Below, one piece after another: positions 12,451 through 25,800 of a stretch of DNA of 64,000 bases (the first letter of the stretch is position 1; each line of letters opens with the position of its first letter). The notes below the pieces were generated by a model. The model was given only the letters and a program-made list of their open reading frames with translations, did no database searches and was not told where the DNA came from. The stretch is from Owenia fusiformis (taxonomy: Eukaryota; Annelida; Polychaeta; Sabellida; Oweniidae): positions 7,030,571-7,094,570 of the forward strand of contig CAIIXF020000011.1 in the NCBI GenBank assembly GCA_903813345.2, written 5' to 3'. The translations under genes were made by a program, and so were the position numbers.

Positions 12451-13106
12451 TTTTCCTTGATTGACATTTTGACGCCTGGTGTTTGCTTGGGAAACCCTTT
12501 CCCCAGCTATCTCTATGAACTTGAATAATATAGATGAATGAATAAGAGATGTTTTTCTAATATAGACTTTTATTTTGTTTTCACTTATATATCAATTACT
12601 CAATACTATGTATCTAACTTATATGTAGTAGTAAAATAGTTTATTTAAGTCTCAAACATACATATATACATATTAAAAATAGTTTTTTAAAAAGCTAGGA
12701 ATTTATGCCCAGCCGTTCCCGGCTAACGAGAGACTAAGACGTCTGTATGTATGTCATTTATTATTTATTGTTTCATCAAATGTGAAGCACTATTGTTTTG
12801 CAAGTTGTCAGTGTTTTAATAGAAAATTACACAGAGAATTCAAATGTGTTATCAAATGGAAGAAAATGTTGGTCCTTTACAGCTACAAATCTCCTAAAAT
12901 CTCATCGGAAAACAAGACTCCAACGAGATTTCAAAGCTATTTAGGCAACACTCTATTGTATGTATATGTATAATGTTGATAAGTGTTAAAAACATCAAAA
13001 ATGATTGAGAATACAAAACATTGAGATTGCTGTGTTCTCAATCATTTATCACACTCTATTGTAGTAGTGACCCAACGGTGCGTTACTGAACAGCTACACT
13101 GTAAGT
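12451..13106. other. Convergent intergenic region
   Basis: Lies between the 3' ends of the mosaic protease and the minus-strand GTPase. AT-rich, no gene seen. Confidence 0.4.
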
Positions 13107-16100
13107 TTATTCATTTTCTTGGCTGAAAACGTTGTATACCCTATCCTGTTGGGAAAGATAAAAACATGCCATCAAAGCTAGAATAACAACAACGCCGAGA
13201 AAGGATATGACCCCAACAAGATATATTACAACGAAGAAACAACACGCGGCGCAATACCAATTACGCTGCAAAATCTCAATTGCTTGTGTTGAAAGTTGTT
13301 CCTCTTTCGCTCTGAGCGCAACATCATCACGGCCATGGTCGTCTCGAAGCATCCCAGGTGAGACAGAAATCATCAGAAAATCCAACACATTCGCATCGAT
13401 TCTCGGCCGACTCTCACCCGGACGCACATTAGCATAATTTTGCAGTTCTAACAAGGCATATACTTTTCCCTCTAAGTTCAACGAATGGATGAATCTGTCT
13501 TTCATTTTTCGATATTCTTTCCAATCTGTCACCCTATCTATTTTCGTTATCACACCACATACGCGTAGGTCTAAAACAGAGAAATCAAAACAGTAGACTC
13601 AGGTTAATCAAATTAATGCCTAGGTCACATTTGCGACGGGCGACGGTCGTTTAGTAAGAATCTGCAGATTTTCCGATGTCGCGAGTGCCTGGGAATTTTT
13701 CTTCGATAATCTCATTTAGATTTTATCGTTTATTTGCCAGTTGGTTCTCCCGGCCCGGTATAAATCTGATAGATCTATTGATAAACCTGTGGGTAGGTAT
13801 AGCGTATATCAGACACTCTCCGTTCCGTATCACGGTTCTTGATCCCGAGGGCACAATATGCGCAAGGCATTTTTACATCCATATTGTCGTCCCCGGAAAC
13901 AGTCCAACAAGAATCACAACTCAAACCTAAGAACCTTATGAACGAACATAAGCTACTAATCGAGGATTCAAAACTTACTGCTGTAATATCCCTCATTTTC
14001 TTTAGGCTGCAGTACGGCCATTATGTCTTCCAGCATGGCTTCTGGTGGCGGTGCTATTGCAGATGCAAGTATGAAAACAACGTCCGGTTGCATTTCCTTG
14101 TCAGCATTTCTATACGGGTATCTCTTCTTTATTTCGTCTGCCGTCAAAGATAGCAGACCATCGGAACCAATTATTTTTTCACCATCTGGAACTCGGCCAA
14201 ACATCAATGCTCGTATGGCCTCCCTGAAATCTTCACTGCTGTGGTCCCGTTGAGGAAGTCCCGGTACGTCTATGTATGATGGATATGGTGTAATCCTCAT
14301 CAATTTCGTGATATCATCATCTTCCCATATATCTGATGTGGTTGAAAGGATTTTCCGAAGTCCGCATTTCTCAGCTTTTCTTATTTTCGGAGACACCGCG
14401 TCTCTTTTGCCCCCACCTATCTTAGAATGAGAAACATATTCTCTGTGTTAGGCAACATTCAATTGACTCGGTTTACAACTATCACAATTTGATTTACATA
14501 ATGTATGTTCTAAACTTAATGATTTTCATTACACACTACATGTAGATTAATGAAAACACAGAATGAAATCCTGTGCTAAGCTGATATGAAAAGTCGGTAT
14601 ACCCCAGTGGTATACTTACCTCAAATAATTCATTAAAGCTGCCATATATTGAAGCTGCAATTGTGTTGAGGAAACTTGTTTTGCCAATCCCAGGTGTCCC
14701 AATTATCATATAATTCAGACTTCTTCCAATACGCAAATTCTGAAGTGTATTACTGAATTCTTTGCGATTACAATCTGCTTCCTGTTTCCACTGTTCTTGG
14801 CTTCTTATCTCCTCAAACAAAACTGAAAAGGAAATATGATTTGGCTGAAAATATACATCTCGGAGTCTGTCAAGTTTGGTTCTTGCATATTGATATTCTG
14901 CAGGCCTGTCAACTGTCCCGCATTTTGCGTATTTGTCACGCATTTGCTGAAGAATCACGCCAGTTATTTTTGCGTGACAGAAAATGTCACGCAAATACGC
15001 ATTTTACCTGGTAATTATCAAGCAAAAATATTTCTGCAGAAAAAATTCTAAAAAAGATCGTCTACACAGCCAAAAAACCGAACGCCGGAAAAAATGTACG
15101 CATTTCGTTCGGACTCTTCACGCGAATTATGTATATGTCACGCATTCCGTTCGAAATTTTTCGTACCTACCCCCCCCCCCCTTGATGGATGTTTGAAATG
15201 CGAGCGTAGCGTGCGCGAAAAATTTGAGGTGTTCAAAATTTGGCAAGATGTAATCAAATTTAAACCAAGGTGTTCAAAATTTGGATCAAGGTGTTCAGAT
15301 TTGGACCAAGGTGTCCACATTTTGAGGGGAGGTGTTCAACATTTCCAAGTCACTCATGTTAGGTGTTCCCAAGTTGACAGGCCTGATTCTGGCTTGGGCT
15401 CTTTTGTATTCAGAGTCCCATTGGCTATATGCAGATTCTCATATCTGACCTAATTCTTGATTTGTACTATTTGAATCAGTCGTATAATTCGATTAATGCA
15501 TTTAAAAAGCATTGCACTTTGCTTACATAATGCAAACGAGTAAATTCATCCTGTGACAAAAGTTCGCAAGAAAAGAGGAGAGGAGATGCCCACAGGACGG
15601 TGTTAAGACCCTCTCCAATTCTCAAGTTCAAGAACCAGCAAAAATTCATTGGAAACTATCTGAAGCTACGTGTATATCTCTGAATATTTTGAATGAACAA
15701 GAACGTTAAATCAAAAACTTAAACAGTGATTTGTGTTAACCACACAATAAACCAATCACACTTACATATGCTGTACACTGGGACACTTTCTGACGTTTTT
15801 CGATGGTTTATTTCATGATAAACTCAGGGACATTTGTTGATTTTGATTACCCCAGTTGTTTTATGTATACTGATCCACTGTAAATCAAACCACAGAAGAG
15901 AATAGTACAGACTACAGAGGCAGTGATAGGAGCTGAGATAGAAGCAAGCAGGAAGTAAGAAAAGAAATCTACGATTGCTAAAAAGTAAAAATACACAAAA
16001 TGTTAAGATCGTTCACAATAGGTAGATCGTGCCTTACTTTTGTTTATTGTTTCTGGTGGGATGTTATCATTTTCTTTTGCATCCTTGTCCTGTGATGGAT

Positions 16101-16278
16101 CTCCTGCATTGGTCGAAGCATGGACTTTAAGGTCCATAGTCGAAGTAACAAGTTGTTTAGCTTGATAGTGGTCTTGTGTTGTAGTCTCACTTAGTACTGC
16201 ATCATAGTTGCCTTCATATTTCACGTCTCTACGATGCTTTTTCCTGCGTCTTTGCTCAGCTGAATCGACTGTCGACAT
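13107..16278 (-). CDS. IFI44-like GTPase with C-terminal membrane anchor (gene 1)
   Basis: Four minus-strand exons, 16278-16038, 14822-14620, 14420-13979 and 13570-13107, with phases 1, 0, 1, give 449 residues. Exon 1 is a charged N-terminus. Exon 2 holds the P-loop GTPGIGKTS (G1). Exon 3 holds YIDVPGLP as G3 and a conserved block with FGRVPDGEKIIG. Exon 4 holds VITKIDRVTD (G4) and LLELQNYANVRPGE, which resembles the KNY segment of interferon-induced protein 44 GTPases. The end is strongly hydrophobic, with room for two membrane passes (about residues 390-435), then a short tail. IFI44-type proteins are induced in antiviral responses in vertebrates; function here is inferred. The TAA stop lies inside a GAATAAA string, so the poly(A) signal overlaps the stop. 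Intron 1 carries a MITE and one copy of a local duplication. Confidence 0.85.
14900..15385. mobile_element. MITE in intron 1 of the GTPase gene
   Basis: Perfect 14-base inverted ends, CAGGCCTGTCAACT and AGTTGACAGGCCTG, are flanked by the 6-base direct repeat ATTCTG. Inside are repeated TCACGCAT/GTCACGCAAATACGC words, a C run at about 15171, and tandem units of about 20 bases like AAGGTGTTCAAAATTTGGAT. Open frames here are not genes. Confidence 0.75.
15569..15895 (+). repeat. Local direct duplication, copy A (partner at 17,096)
   Basis: Shares many blocks in the same order with 17096-17401: GAACCAGCAAAAAT, CATTGGAAACTATCTGAAGC, and a run ending GATTACCCCAGTTGTTTTAT. Copy A is in intron 1 of the minus-strand GTPase; copy B is upstream of its first exon. 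It may have been a duplicated 5' region. Confidence 0.65.
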
Positions 16279-16328
16279 TTTAGTTCTACATTAATAAATG
16301 TATTAATATATATAAGCTTATCGGGTGT

Positions 16329-17068
16329 CTATAAAATGAGACACTTTTTGACAAGTATTTTCTCGGCAACCGATGTACGAAATTTACTAAAAATGTGTAC
16401 AAGGTAGCCTATGAGTATTGTTAGCAAGGTACATAAATATGAAAAAGATCAGGTAAATGTACAGTGAGTACTAAGAAATTCAAGATAGCATGTCATACAT
16501 CCCATACCATACATAACAACCCATACCGGAGCAACCCAATGAGAACTTCAACGTATTTGTACCAAAAAGTGGGAAGCAATATGACAAGTAATTTCTCAGC
16601 AATTTACTCGAGGCACTTTACTAGTGCTATGAATATGTAAGCGATTGGTCTCATAGTATGTGTGTATTTTTGAATTAAAGACAGTATGTCAAAATAACCA
16701 ATAGCAATGTAAAAGTCACTTATTAATCCATTTTCGAGCAAAAGTACTTTTTCGTATTTATTCTAAAAATATCACCTCCAATGAATTTTGAGAATGGATG
16801 GATTTGGGATATTTGGGAAGAACGAAACGAATTAATTAGACAAGCTACATGTATTTTGACTGATAGTCTCATCCCAGAGCTCCGGTATAGGAATTTTTGA
16901 CATGCTATTTTGAATTTCTTAGTGCTCACAAAATAGTAACTTGATCTTTTTTATATTTTCACACCTCGCTAATGATAGTTTTAGACTATATACTTCGTAC
17001 AAATTTTCAGTGAATTTGGTTTATCAGTTGCCGAGAAAATACTTACCAAAAAGTGTCTCATTTTTTAG
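16329..17068. mobile_element. Foldback element upstream of the minus-strand GTPase gene
   Basis: Left end AATGAGACACTTTTTGACAA and right end AAAAAGTGTCTCATT are inverted. Inner arms also match (AAGTATTTTCTCGGCAAC with GTTGCCGAGAAAATACTT; CTAAGAAATTCAA with TTGAATTTCTTAG). No gene inside. Confidence 0.65.
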
Positions 17069-17095
17069 AGAAACAAGTAAATTCAAAAATTGCAA

Positions 17096-17401
17096 GAAAA
17101 AGGAGAGGAGACTCCCACCAATCCTCATATCCAAGAACCAGCAAAAATCATTGGAAACTATCTGAAGCTATATCTCTGAACATTTTGAATCAACAAAATA
17201 TTGAATACTGTTATCACAAAATAAACCAATGACACTGACTTGCAATACACTGGGAGTAAGTGTGAGTACAATTATTGAGTAAATAAATAAATTCCGATCT
17301 TTTCCGATAGTTTATTTCATGACTCCGGGACATCAGTTGATTTTGATTACCCCAGTTGTTTTATGTATAGGCCTACTAATCCACCGTAAATCATACCACC
17401 G
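17096..17401 (+). repeat. Local direct duplication, copy B (partner at 15,569)
   Basis: Same ordered blocks as copy A, with scattered substitutions and small indels. The foldback element at 16329 and GTPase exon 1 separate the two copies. Confidence 0.65.
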
Positions 17402-17530
17402 TACTTCCGTATCGTGTGTTCATTGGTAAGTGATTATGCCATATACCGCAGGTGAATCTGTCATACACCGCATGTGAATATGCCATATTCGTCGCGGAAT
17501 GTGACATCTAGTCGTATCGTGTTTGCCGCG
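17401..17530 (+). repeat. 22-base palindromic repeat element, cluster 1
   Basis: Contains variants of the unit ATATACCGCAGGTGAATNTG/GCCATATTC. The flanks (GTACTTCCGTATCG, TTCATTGGT) recur in inverted orientation at 62172-62302, so the two are copies of one mobile element. Confidence 0.6.
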
Positions 17531-18589
17531 TAAACTATAGCCTACCTTATATATGCCCTCTTGCGCTTACGATCATCTGCAAATGCGGATACAATCACCA
17601 AACAACGTATGGGTTCCAACTGCAATACAGGTAATAGTACAGTACTATTCCATCCTTCTTCGAAATGATCTTTATCAAAATAACCTCGTATTTTTAGACT
17701 GCATGGGTTGAAGTCACAACGATCGATATTTGCTATCGATTGTTTGATAGGGAGCAAAGGTCCAAATTGGATCCTGATTGCCTATACATGACATAGTGTA
17801 TTGTTTTTTATCAACATCATATGAAAGTTTCAATCATAAACACGACCGGGACACCCCACTCGAGTCTTGTAGAGACTTACTACAAGTACGGTGATTCTAG
17901 AATCACAGTGTGAATTACATCGGGGAATGCAAAAAACACTGTACCTAAATACAGATATAAGATGGTGTTTACAGCAAATTAAATTCCGATGACAGCAGTG
18001 CATTCATGTAAGTTTTTATCAACAACTTTAAAATGAAGTGATTTTAAAATAATATTGCAATAGGGAATTTTAAATGGCCGTCTCTTAATAACCTAGTTAA
18101 GGAAGCATTTAATGTTCATGAGTTAATCTATATAACGCATCTGATGGTATTATTGATCATCCAACCCGACCTTTCACAGGTGAAGAGAATCCGTTGTGAA
18201 TTAGTATAATCGGTCATCTAGAGGATCCGAGTATCACCGATTTTTGTTTTTGTCAGTAGACAAAGCAAGTTCATTCTTATTTTATTCGTACTTCAAACAT
18301 TTTCGATTCCTTTTCTTGGACCAAGGATGGTATTTTATTCGTCCTTTCCGAAATTTTCCAATCCTATTCTTCTACTAAGAATGGTATTTGGCGCCTGGAA
18401 AACGCCAAGTGTATCATTGGTTAAAACGTGTTTATATCATGATAAATTACTAAATCCCTGATTATCAACTATTTTGAGTTTTCTGTTTCTGAATCACAAA
18501 AATAGGTACAGTATTGATGAGCTTTCGGCAAACTAGAAAAGCAGCAAGTCCAAGGAGTAGCAAATCCCCCGAACAAAACATGTTTTGAT

Positions 18590-18990
18590 AATTAGTGGCC
18601 ATCTCGAAATTCTTTTTACTTTAGCAGAGTTCCTTAGTCCCTACAGTAGGTAGCAGCATATACAATTTGAACCAAGACTGTCAACTTGTATTTGAGTTAT
18701 CAAAGATCACATCTTTAATGACAAATGGCAGCCATTTTGATAAAAAGCAGCCATCTTGAAAATATTTTCTTGAGAAGACCTCTTTTATCTCTAAGTATAA
18801 GCAAATAAAATTTGAACCAAACATCCTATATGGTATTTGATTTATTGAATATAACAGTTTTTTTTTATGAAAAATGGTGGCCATTTTGAATTTCAGCTGT
18901 CATCTTGAAAGTTTCCTATCGCACCAGATTTCCTAAATGTCCCTAGGCATCAGCATACCCTCCGTAAAGAAAAAAAAGGTGCATGGTCCC
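18590..18990. repeat. Degenerate interspersed repeat
   Basis: Two diverged tandem blocks with the recurring words GGCCATTTTGA, CAGCCATCTTGAAA and AATTTGAACCAA. No coding capacity. The surrounding stretch 17531-19095 shows nothing else. Confidence 0.4.
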
Positions 18991-19095
18991 TTATCAGTCA
19001 TAACATTTTCGAAACTTAGGATAATATTACTAAACTCTTGGATACATATGGCGTACATCACCTATTGATCACCATTTGTACAATCGTATCCTGGA

Positions 19096-19319
19096 GGCCG
19101 TTTCTCGAAAGATTCGTTATTAACGAATCGTTAATTCAATTGTTTATAACAATTTTTCTGTTTCTCGTCATGATTTTTAACGATTTATTCGTTATCCATG
19201 ATTGATTTTAAGAGTGCGAATGGGGGTCTCGTTATTCCATTAACGATGCGTTGTTCATAGAAACAAATCCACGATTCGCACTTAACGATTCGTTAATAAC
19301 GATGTTTAGAGAAACGGCC
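19096..19319. mobile_element. MITE with GGCCGTTTCTC ends
   Basis: Left end GGCCGTTTCTCGAAAGATTC and right end TTTAGAGAAACGGCC are inverted. The arms contain ATTCGTTATTAACGAATCGT and its mirror ACGATTCGTTAATAACGA. About 225 bases, non-coding. Confidence 0.75.
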
Positions 19320-19803
19320 CCCTGACTGGTTACATTTTGATTATTTTATTCTGTGCCCCGTGCTACAATTGGACCAACGTCTCTATACTCGCATTCTCTC
19401 AAGAAAGAAAACTCTTCCTCTGGATCACATTACACAGGTTCCGATGGATAGGGATTTGGGAAATTGTTCTTTCAATTATCAGGCTTTAACCTTAAGGGTC
19501 GAAGACTATATGTTTTGCTGATATGACCATTTAAACTTCTTTTTCTAAAAAAAAAAATTATGATTTTTCATTTTCTGTCGTGACTATTTCGTTCTACAAA
19601 CCACGTCGAACAACTACGGTAAAGATGCAAATATTCACATTAATTTTCCCTTTTTAAGTGACAGTGTCTCTAGTGGACCAACTATACTCATTTACAACGG
19701 ATCCCTTGCTCTCAAATATTTATTATACATTTCAAATGCATAGTCAAGTTATATGTATGGTTTATACAACATAGTACATGATTGTATTATTTAGAAAACA
19801 AGT

Positions 19804-22800
19804 ATGTCTACAACTCGCTGCCAAGGAAAAGACAACGGCAATACGACATCGAATCCTGCACAGCCAGACACGCTAACACAAAAAGACGACTCAATTGGGG
19901 TTGACAAAGAGCCAAAGAGTGTAAGTGAAACGTCAGATCTTCCAAAGTCAGACACAGACACACCAACAGAAAAGCAGATTGTTGAAGACAAAGAGTCAAA
20001 GAGTATAAGTAAAACATTGAATCCTCCAAAGTCAGACACAGAAACATCCACAGAAGAGACGATTGGGGAAGACAAAGAGTCAAAGAGTATAAGTGAAACA
20101 TCGAATCCTCCAAAGTCAGACACAGAAACGCCACCAGAAAAGCAGATTAATGAAGACAAAGAGTCACAGAGTGTAAGTGAATCGTCAGATCTTCCAAAGG
20201 CAGACACACAAACGCCTACAGAGGAGCCGATTGGGGAAGACAAAGAGCCAAAGAGTATAAGTGAAACATCGAATCCTCCAAAGTCAGACACAGAAACGCC
20301 ACCAGAAAAGCAGATTAATGAAGACAAAGAGTCACAGAGTGTAAGTGAATCGTCAGATCTTCCAAAGGCAGACACACAAACACCTACAGAGGAGCCGATT
20401 GGGGAAGACAAAGAGCCAAAGAGTATAAGTGAAACATCAAATCATCCAAAGTCAGACACAGAAACACCAACAGAAAAGCAGATTGTTGAAGACAAAGAGT
20501 CAAAGAGTATAAGTGAAACATCGAATCCTCCACAGTCAGACACAGAAACGCCACCAGAAAAGCCGATTTGGGAAGACAAAGAGCCACAGAGTGTAAGTGA
20601 AACATTGAATCCTCCACAGTCAGACACAGAAACGCCAACAGAAAAGCAGATTGTTGAAGTAAAAGAGTCAAAGAGTGTTGTTGAAGACAAAGAGTCAAAG
20701 AGTATAAGTGAAACATCGAATCCTCCAAAGTCAGACACAGAAACATCCACAGAAGAGACGATTGGGGAAGACAAAGAGTCAAAGAGTATAAGTGAAACAT
20801 CGAATCCTCCAAAGTCAGACACAGAAACGGCAACAGAAAAGACGATTGTTGAAGACAAAGAGTCAAAGAGTATAAGTGAAACATCGAATCCTCCACAGTC
20901 AGACACAGAAACACCAACAGAAGAGCCCATTAGGAAAGACAAAGAGCTAAAGAGTGTTAGTGAAACATCGAATCCTCCAAAGTCAGACACAGAAACACAA
21001 CCAGAAGAGCCGATTAGGAAAGACAAAGAGCCAAAGAGTGTTAGTGAAACATCGAATCCTCCAAAGTCAGACACAGAAACACAACCAGAAGAGCCGATTA
21101 GGAAAGACAAAGAGCCAAAGAGTGTTAGTGACACATCGAATCCTCCAAAGTCAGACACAGAAACACAACCAGAAGAGCCGATTAGGAAAGACAAAGAGCC
21201 AAAGAGTGTAAGCGAATCATCAATTTCTCAAAAGTCAGACACAGAAACACAACCAGAAGAGCCGATTAGGAAAGACAAAGAGCCAAAGAGTGTTAGTGAC
21301 ACATCGAATCCTCCAAAGTCAGACACAGAAACACAACCAGAAGAGCCGATTAGGAAAGACAAAGAGCCAAAGAGTGTTAGTGACACATCGAATCCTCCAA
21401 AGTCAGACACAGAAACACAACCAGAAGAGCCGATTAGGAAAGACAAAGAGCCAAAGAGTGTAAGCGAATCATCAATTTCTCCAAAGTCAGACACAGAAAC
21501 ACAACCAGAAGAGCCGATTAGGAAAGACAAAGAGTCAAAGAGTGTAAGTGAAACATCGAATCCTCCAAAGTCAGACACAGAAACACCAACAGAAAAGACG
21601 ATTGGGGAAGACAAAGAGCCAAAGAGTGTAAGTGAAACATCGAATCCTCCAAAGTCAGACACAGAAACACAACCAGAAGAGCCGATTAGGAAAGACAAAG
21701 AGCAAAAGAGTGTCAGTGGCATATCGAATCCTCCAAAGTCAGACACAGAAACACAACCAGAAGAGTCGATTGAGGAAGACAAAGAGCAAAAGAGTGTAAG
21801 TGAAACATCGAATCCGCCAAAGTCAGACACAGAAACACCAACAGAAGAGCCTATTAGGAAAGACAAAGAGCCAAAGAGTGCAAGTGAAACATCGAATCCT
21901 CCAAAGTCAGACACAGAAACACAACCAGAAGAACCGATTAGGAAAGACAAAGAGCCAAAGAGTGTAAGCAAATCGTCGAATCCTCCACAGTCAGACACAG
22001 AAACACCAACAGAAGAGCCTATTAGGGAAGACAAAGAGCAAAAGAGTGTAAGCGAATCACCAAATTCTCCAAAGGCAGACACAGAAACACCAACAGAAGA
22101 GTCGATTGAGGAAAACAAAGAGCCAAAGAGTGTTAGTGACACATCGAATCCTCCAAAGTCAGACACAGAAACACAACCAGAAGAGCCGATTAGGAAAGAC
22201 AAAGAGCCAAAGAGTGTTAGTGACACATCGAATCCTCCAAAGTCAGACACAGAAACACAACCAGAAGAGCCGAATGGGGAAGACAAAGAGTCAAAGATTG
22301 TGAGTGAAACGTCGGATCCTCCCCAGTCAGACACAGAAACACCAATAGAAAAGCCGAGTGAAGTGTGTAAGGAAGCAAATAGACAAAGCGAACTTAGAGA
22401 AAACACAATGAACATCATTTGGTAAGATTTCTGAGATAGTTTTCTCTCTAAGTGTTTCAGATTATAACATTTCAATATGGCCTTAATTGTTTCCTTATGA
22501 TATTTATTTAAACTGTCATGATTTACATCGCCAGGACGTACTGTACAAATACTTGTATTTAAGGAACCAAATTTTTCATGCTAGCAGTCAGAGCCTCTGA
22601 ACCAATAAAATAAACAATTCAATCTACAGATATAATTGAATGTGCCAATCAAGATTGCATTTTGATACTGAACATGTAGTTTAATCTAACTGATGATATA
22701 ATTAATTTTAGGATTGTCAAGACGGTTGTCTTGTTAATATCGGCGGTGTGGATTCCGGGCAGTATCAACATCATTTACAATCAGAACAAAGCCATCGCGA

Positions 22801-25800
22801 ATCTTGAGAAAGGGCATCTGCTCCCAGAAAGACCCATTTCAAATGGGATGGTTTATCAGCAAACTGTGAAAGAACTCAGTGATCAATTGAACAATATGAA
22901 GATTGAATCATCGATAGTTGACAACAGGTTGGCAGTCTTGGAGAATAACAGTCCGTTAAAAGCAATGACCAATGAAATAGAGTCCATTCAAACCATTCTG
23001 CAGGACGCTCAAGCTAGTATTGAAAAGTTAAATACTGTGACGGTCGACAATACTAAAGCGGTATCTAAATTAACGTCAGCACATGGTGAAACGAACCAAC
23101 GCTTAGAAGACACGGATAAAGATCTTGCCAGTGTAAAAGAAACGATGAGAAGTTTGACTGACGCGATAGAAGGGACACAAACATATTTTCGAGTAATGGA
23201 CAGAAATCAAAGTAAGCTCAATTGTCCCCCTCTCTTGGATAACTGCTGTTTTCTGACCAATGCTTTATCTCATCTCGTGTTTCAAATCTTGGCCAAATAT
23301 AATTAAACATAGAGAGTCAAACCTTTATGCACCGTATGAGGGACAAAGGTTTCAATAGCTACGGACTGATCTGCAAATTAATGTTTTTCCGACTTAAGGT
23401 CTATGAAATCTTCCTTTAGTGATACACCCTAAAATATCGTGTTCTGTTAGATTGTGATAATTTGTGTTTCTTTAATTACTTGGTTTCATGGTTTGCAGAT
23501 GAGGTAAAATCGGACGTATTATGGTTAGGAGTTGGTCTAAGCGGTCTTTTCATTGTGGTATTTTTTACGATGTATGCAATGAAGGAGAGGAAGAAAAATG
23601 AAAACTTTGAACACGATGAAAATAATGGTCTTAAAGCCAGCTCAGCAAATTCAAGAAGAACGAAGAGAAGATCCAGAATTGAGGCTGTGGAACCAGGAAC
23701 GGATTACATTATTTTAACCTTCACACATAATACAGAAGAATTTCTGAAAAAATCTGGATGCGCCATGACTAATCAACTAAAACAACTGCCCTGTTTAGTT
23801 GGGAAATGGTAAGTTTTTTCAGTTCACCGGTTTACAATATGTAAACTTGATAGTTATCTGGATAGTGATTCATTTAGTGTTGATTTTGAGGTTGAAACCA
23901 CCTCGCTGTTATTTACTTAAAAAACGTTTTATTAAAATTAACGGGAATAATCTAACACCCTCAATCTGCAACATCATCTTGCAGCACTGTATACAATTAT
24001 TGACCTCTCCAGAGGTTTACTGTCAAAATTATATTATATATAATTTTCACAGTAAACCGAATGGAGAGGTCTATAATTGTTTTGTTAGTCCGAAGAATAT
24101 ATTAGATTTTTCTGACCCTTGAAGTTGACTTGAAGTTGGATCCAGACCCTCGAGACGTTCATGTTGTATTTCAGTATATCGGCAGTAAGTTCACTCAATG
24201 GAGTCAAATTACTCTCCTGGGCGAAGTCCACTAAAAGCTTTGTACAAAGTTTTAGATTTTTCTTCGTATTTTGACTGTCTTTACTCTCTAAGAGACTAAT
24301 AATATCCTCATCTTCAACATTTTTGAAACAGCTAGTGCTAGCGGCGGCCATTTTATCGTCTGATAATGACGTCATTTTAGTGGAATGCTGGGAATATTAT
24401 TCACCGGCAATGCATTGCGCGGTGTACAGTTAAAATTGTTCACCGCTCGTTGACCAATCAAAATCGAGTATTTCAACTGAGGTACTAACAATAAAGATTG
24501 CAGTCCGAGCACTGCATTCTAACATCATCTGTTTTGAACAGCATGGTACAGTACTGTTTTTATAGCACTGTTTCATAAACAGCGTTGTTTGATGCTGTTT
24601 AAGATTGGCAGTTAAGGTCTATTTGTTTCAATTCAGAAAATATTCCAAGATGAAAATTACTAAATTTTAACCATCCTGTTCCTTTAAAATTGCTTTAATA
24701 TAAGAGGAGGGAGACCCCCTGAGATGACAGATATAGTTACGTCTCTTGCTTACCAACTTCGTTTGTTCGAATTTTAATCGATGTTAGCATACTCCTTACA
24801 CATTTCTTTATCTTTGTGTGAAATAACAAGCTATGATGTTGGTTAACACGCCAGATATCAAGTTATTATTCGAAGTGTTTTTTGAAAATTTTGAAACCGC
24901 CATTGAATGGCGTCATTTGTCTGTCGATTTAACAGCGACGATGTCATCTCAAACACATTTACATTATGAGACATATGTCATCTTTTACCCTGGGTGCTTC
25001 CTCCTCTTAATTGTTTTTGGATCTGAAATTAAAAACGTTAACAGTTTTTTCTATTGTGATAATGGTTACTTTCAGTCGGTACACCATTAACAAAAATGGC
25101 ATGATCACATCCATATAATAAAATGGGCAATTATCAATTATTATCTCTTGAGCAAAATACAAACTTAAGTATCAAAACACAGTCAAATGATAGTAAAATA
25201 CTTTTGTTTATTCGTGTAGTGTACAGGAAATCTACATCCCTGATACTCCTGACCTTCGACCCTTAGAGACCAGCCTCAGGAATGTTAAAGGTTGTATCTG
25301 TGTTTTTGAATACAACGACAGGGATGTTATTCTTGAGTTGCCGACAGAATTAGAAACTAAGAAGCGAGACACTCTTGCACTGTTGATTAAAGTCAGTAAG
25401 TATTATGGAGATACGTGTTCTTCATTGTGAATATCCCATTCTAATTGATATAGTAAGCTTGGTAACTAAAGTTTTAATACCGATCAACCCTTCACTGTAC
25501 GTGGATCAAATCATACTACATACCAAGTGCAGAAGAAAAAATATTTATTTATTTATTTGTTTGTTTATTTATATTGACACAATCTATGTATCAGTATTTC
25601 CGACCTTCATATTTACATCATATACATTGACGACAATCAAATAAAGAGTAGTCATTCTAAATTATACCCCGTCTATTTTGTAGAAGATGCCACAGACATG
25701 AAACTCTTAGTAGTGTATATGTTTGATCCAAAGTCAGCACAATTATGCGATGGTGAGCTTTACAACAGGATTGGACAAACATCTGGGAATGACATATTGG

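Noticed and set aside
15094-15453. 119-residue plus-strand frame
   Set aside because: Falls mostly inside the MITE at 14900-15385 and its internal tandem repeat.
21228-22475. 415-residue minus-strand open frame, and similar ones at 19791-20411 and 20442-21194
   Set aside because: Antisense shadows of the 84-base coding repeat. The period makes all frames repetitive and open, and the plus strand has the splice-consistent gene.
24833-25090. 85-residue plus-strand frame in intron 3 of the first paralog
   Set aside because: No homology among the paralogs and no splice signals in phase; chance open frame.
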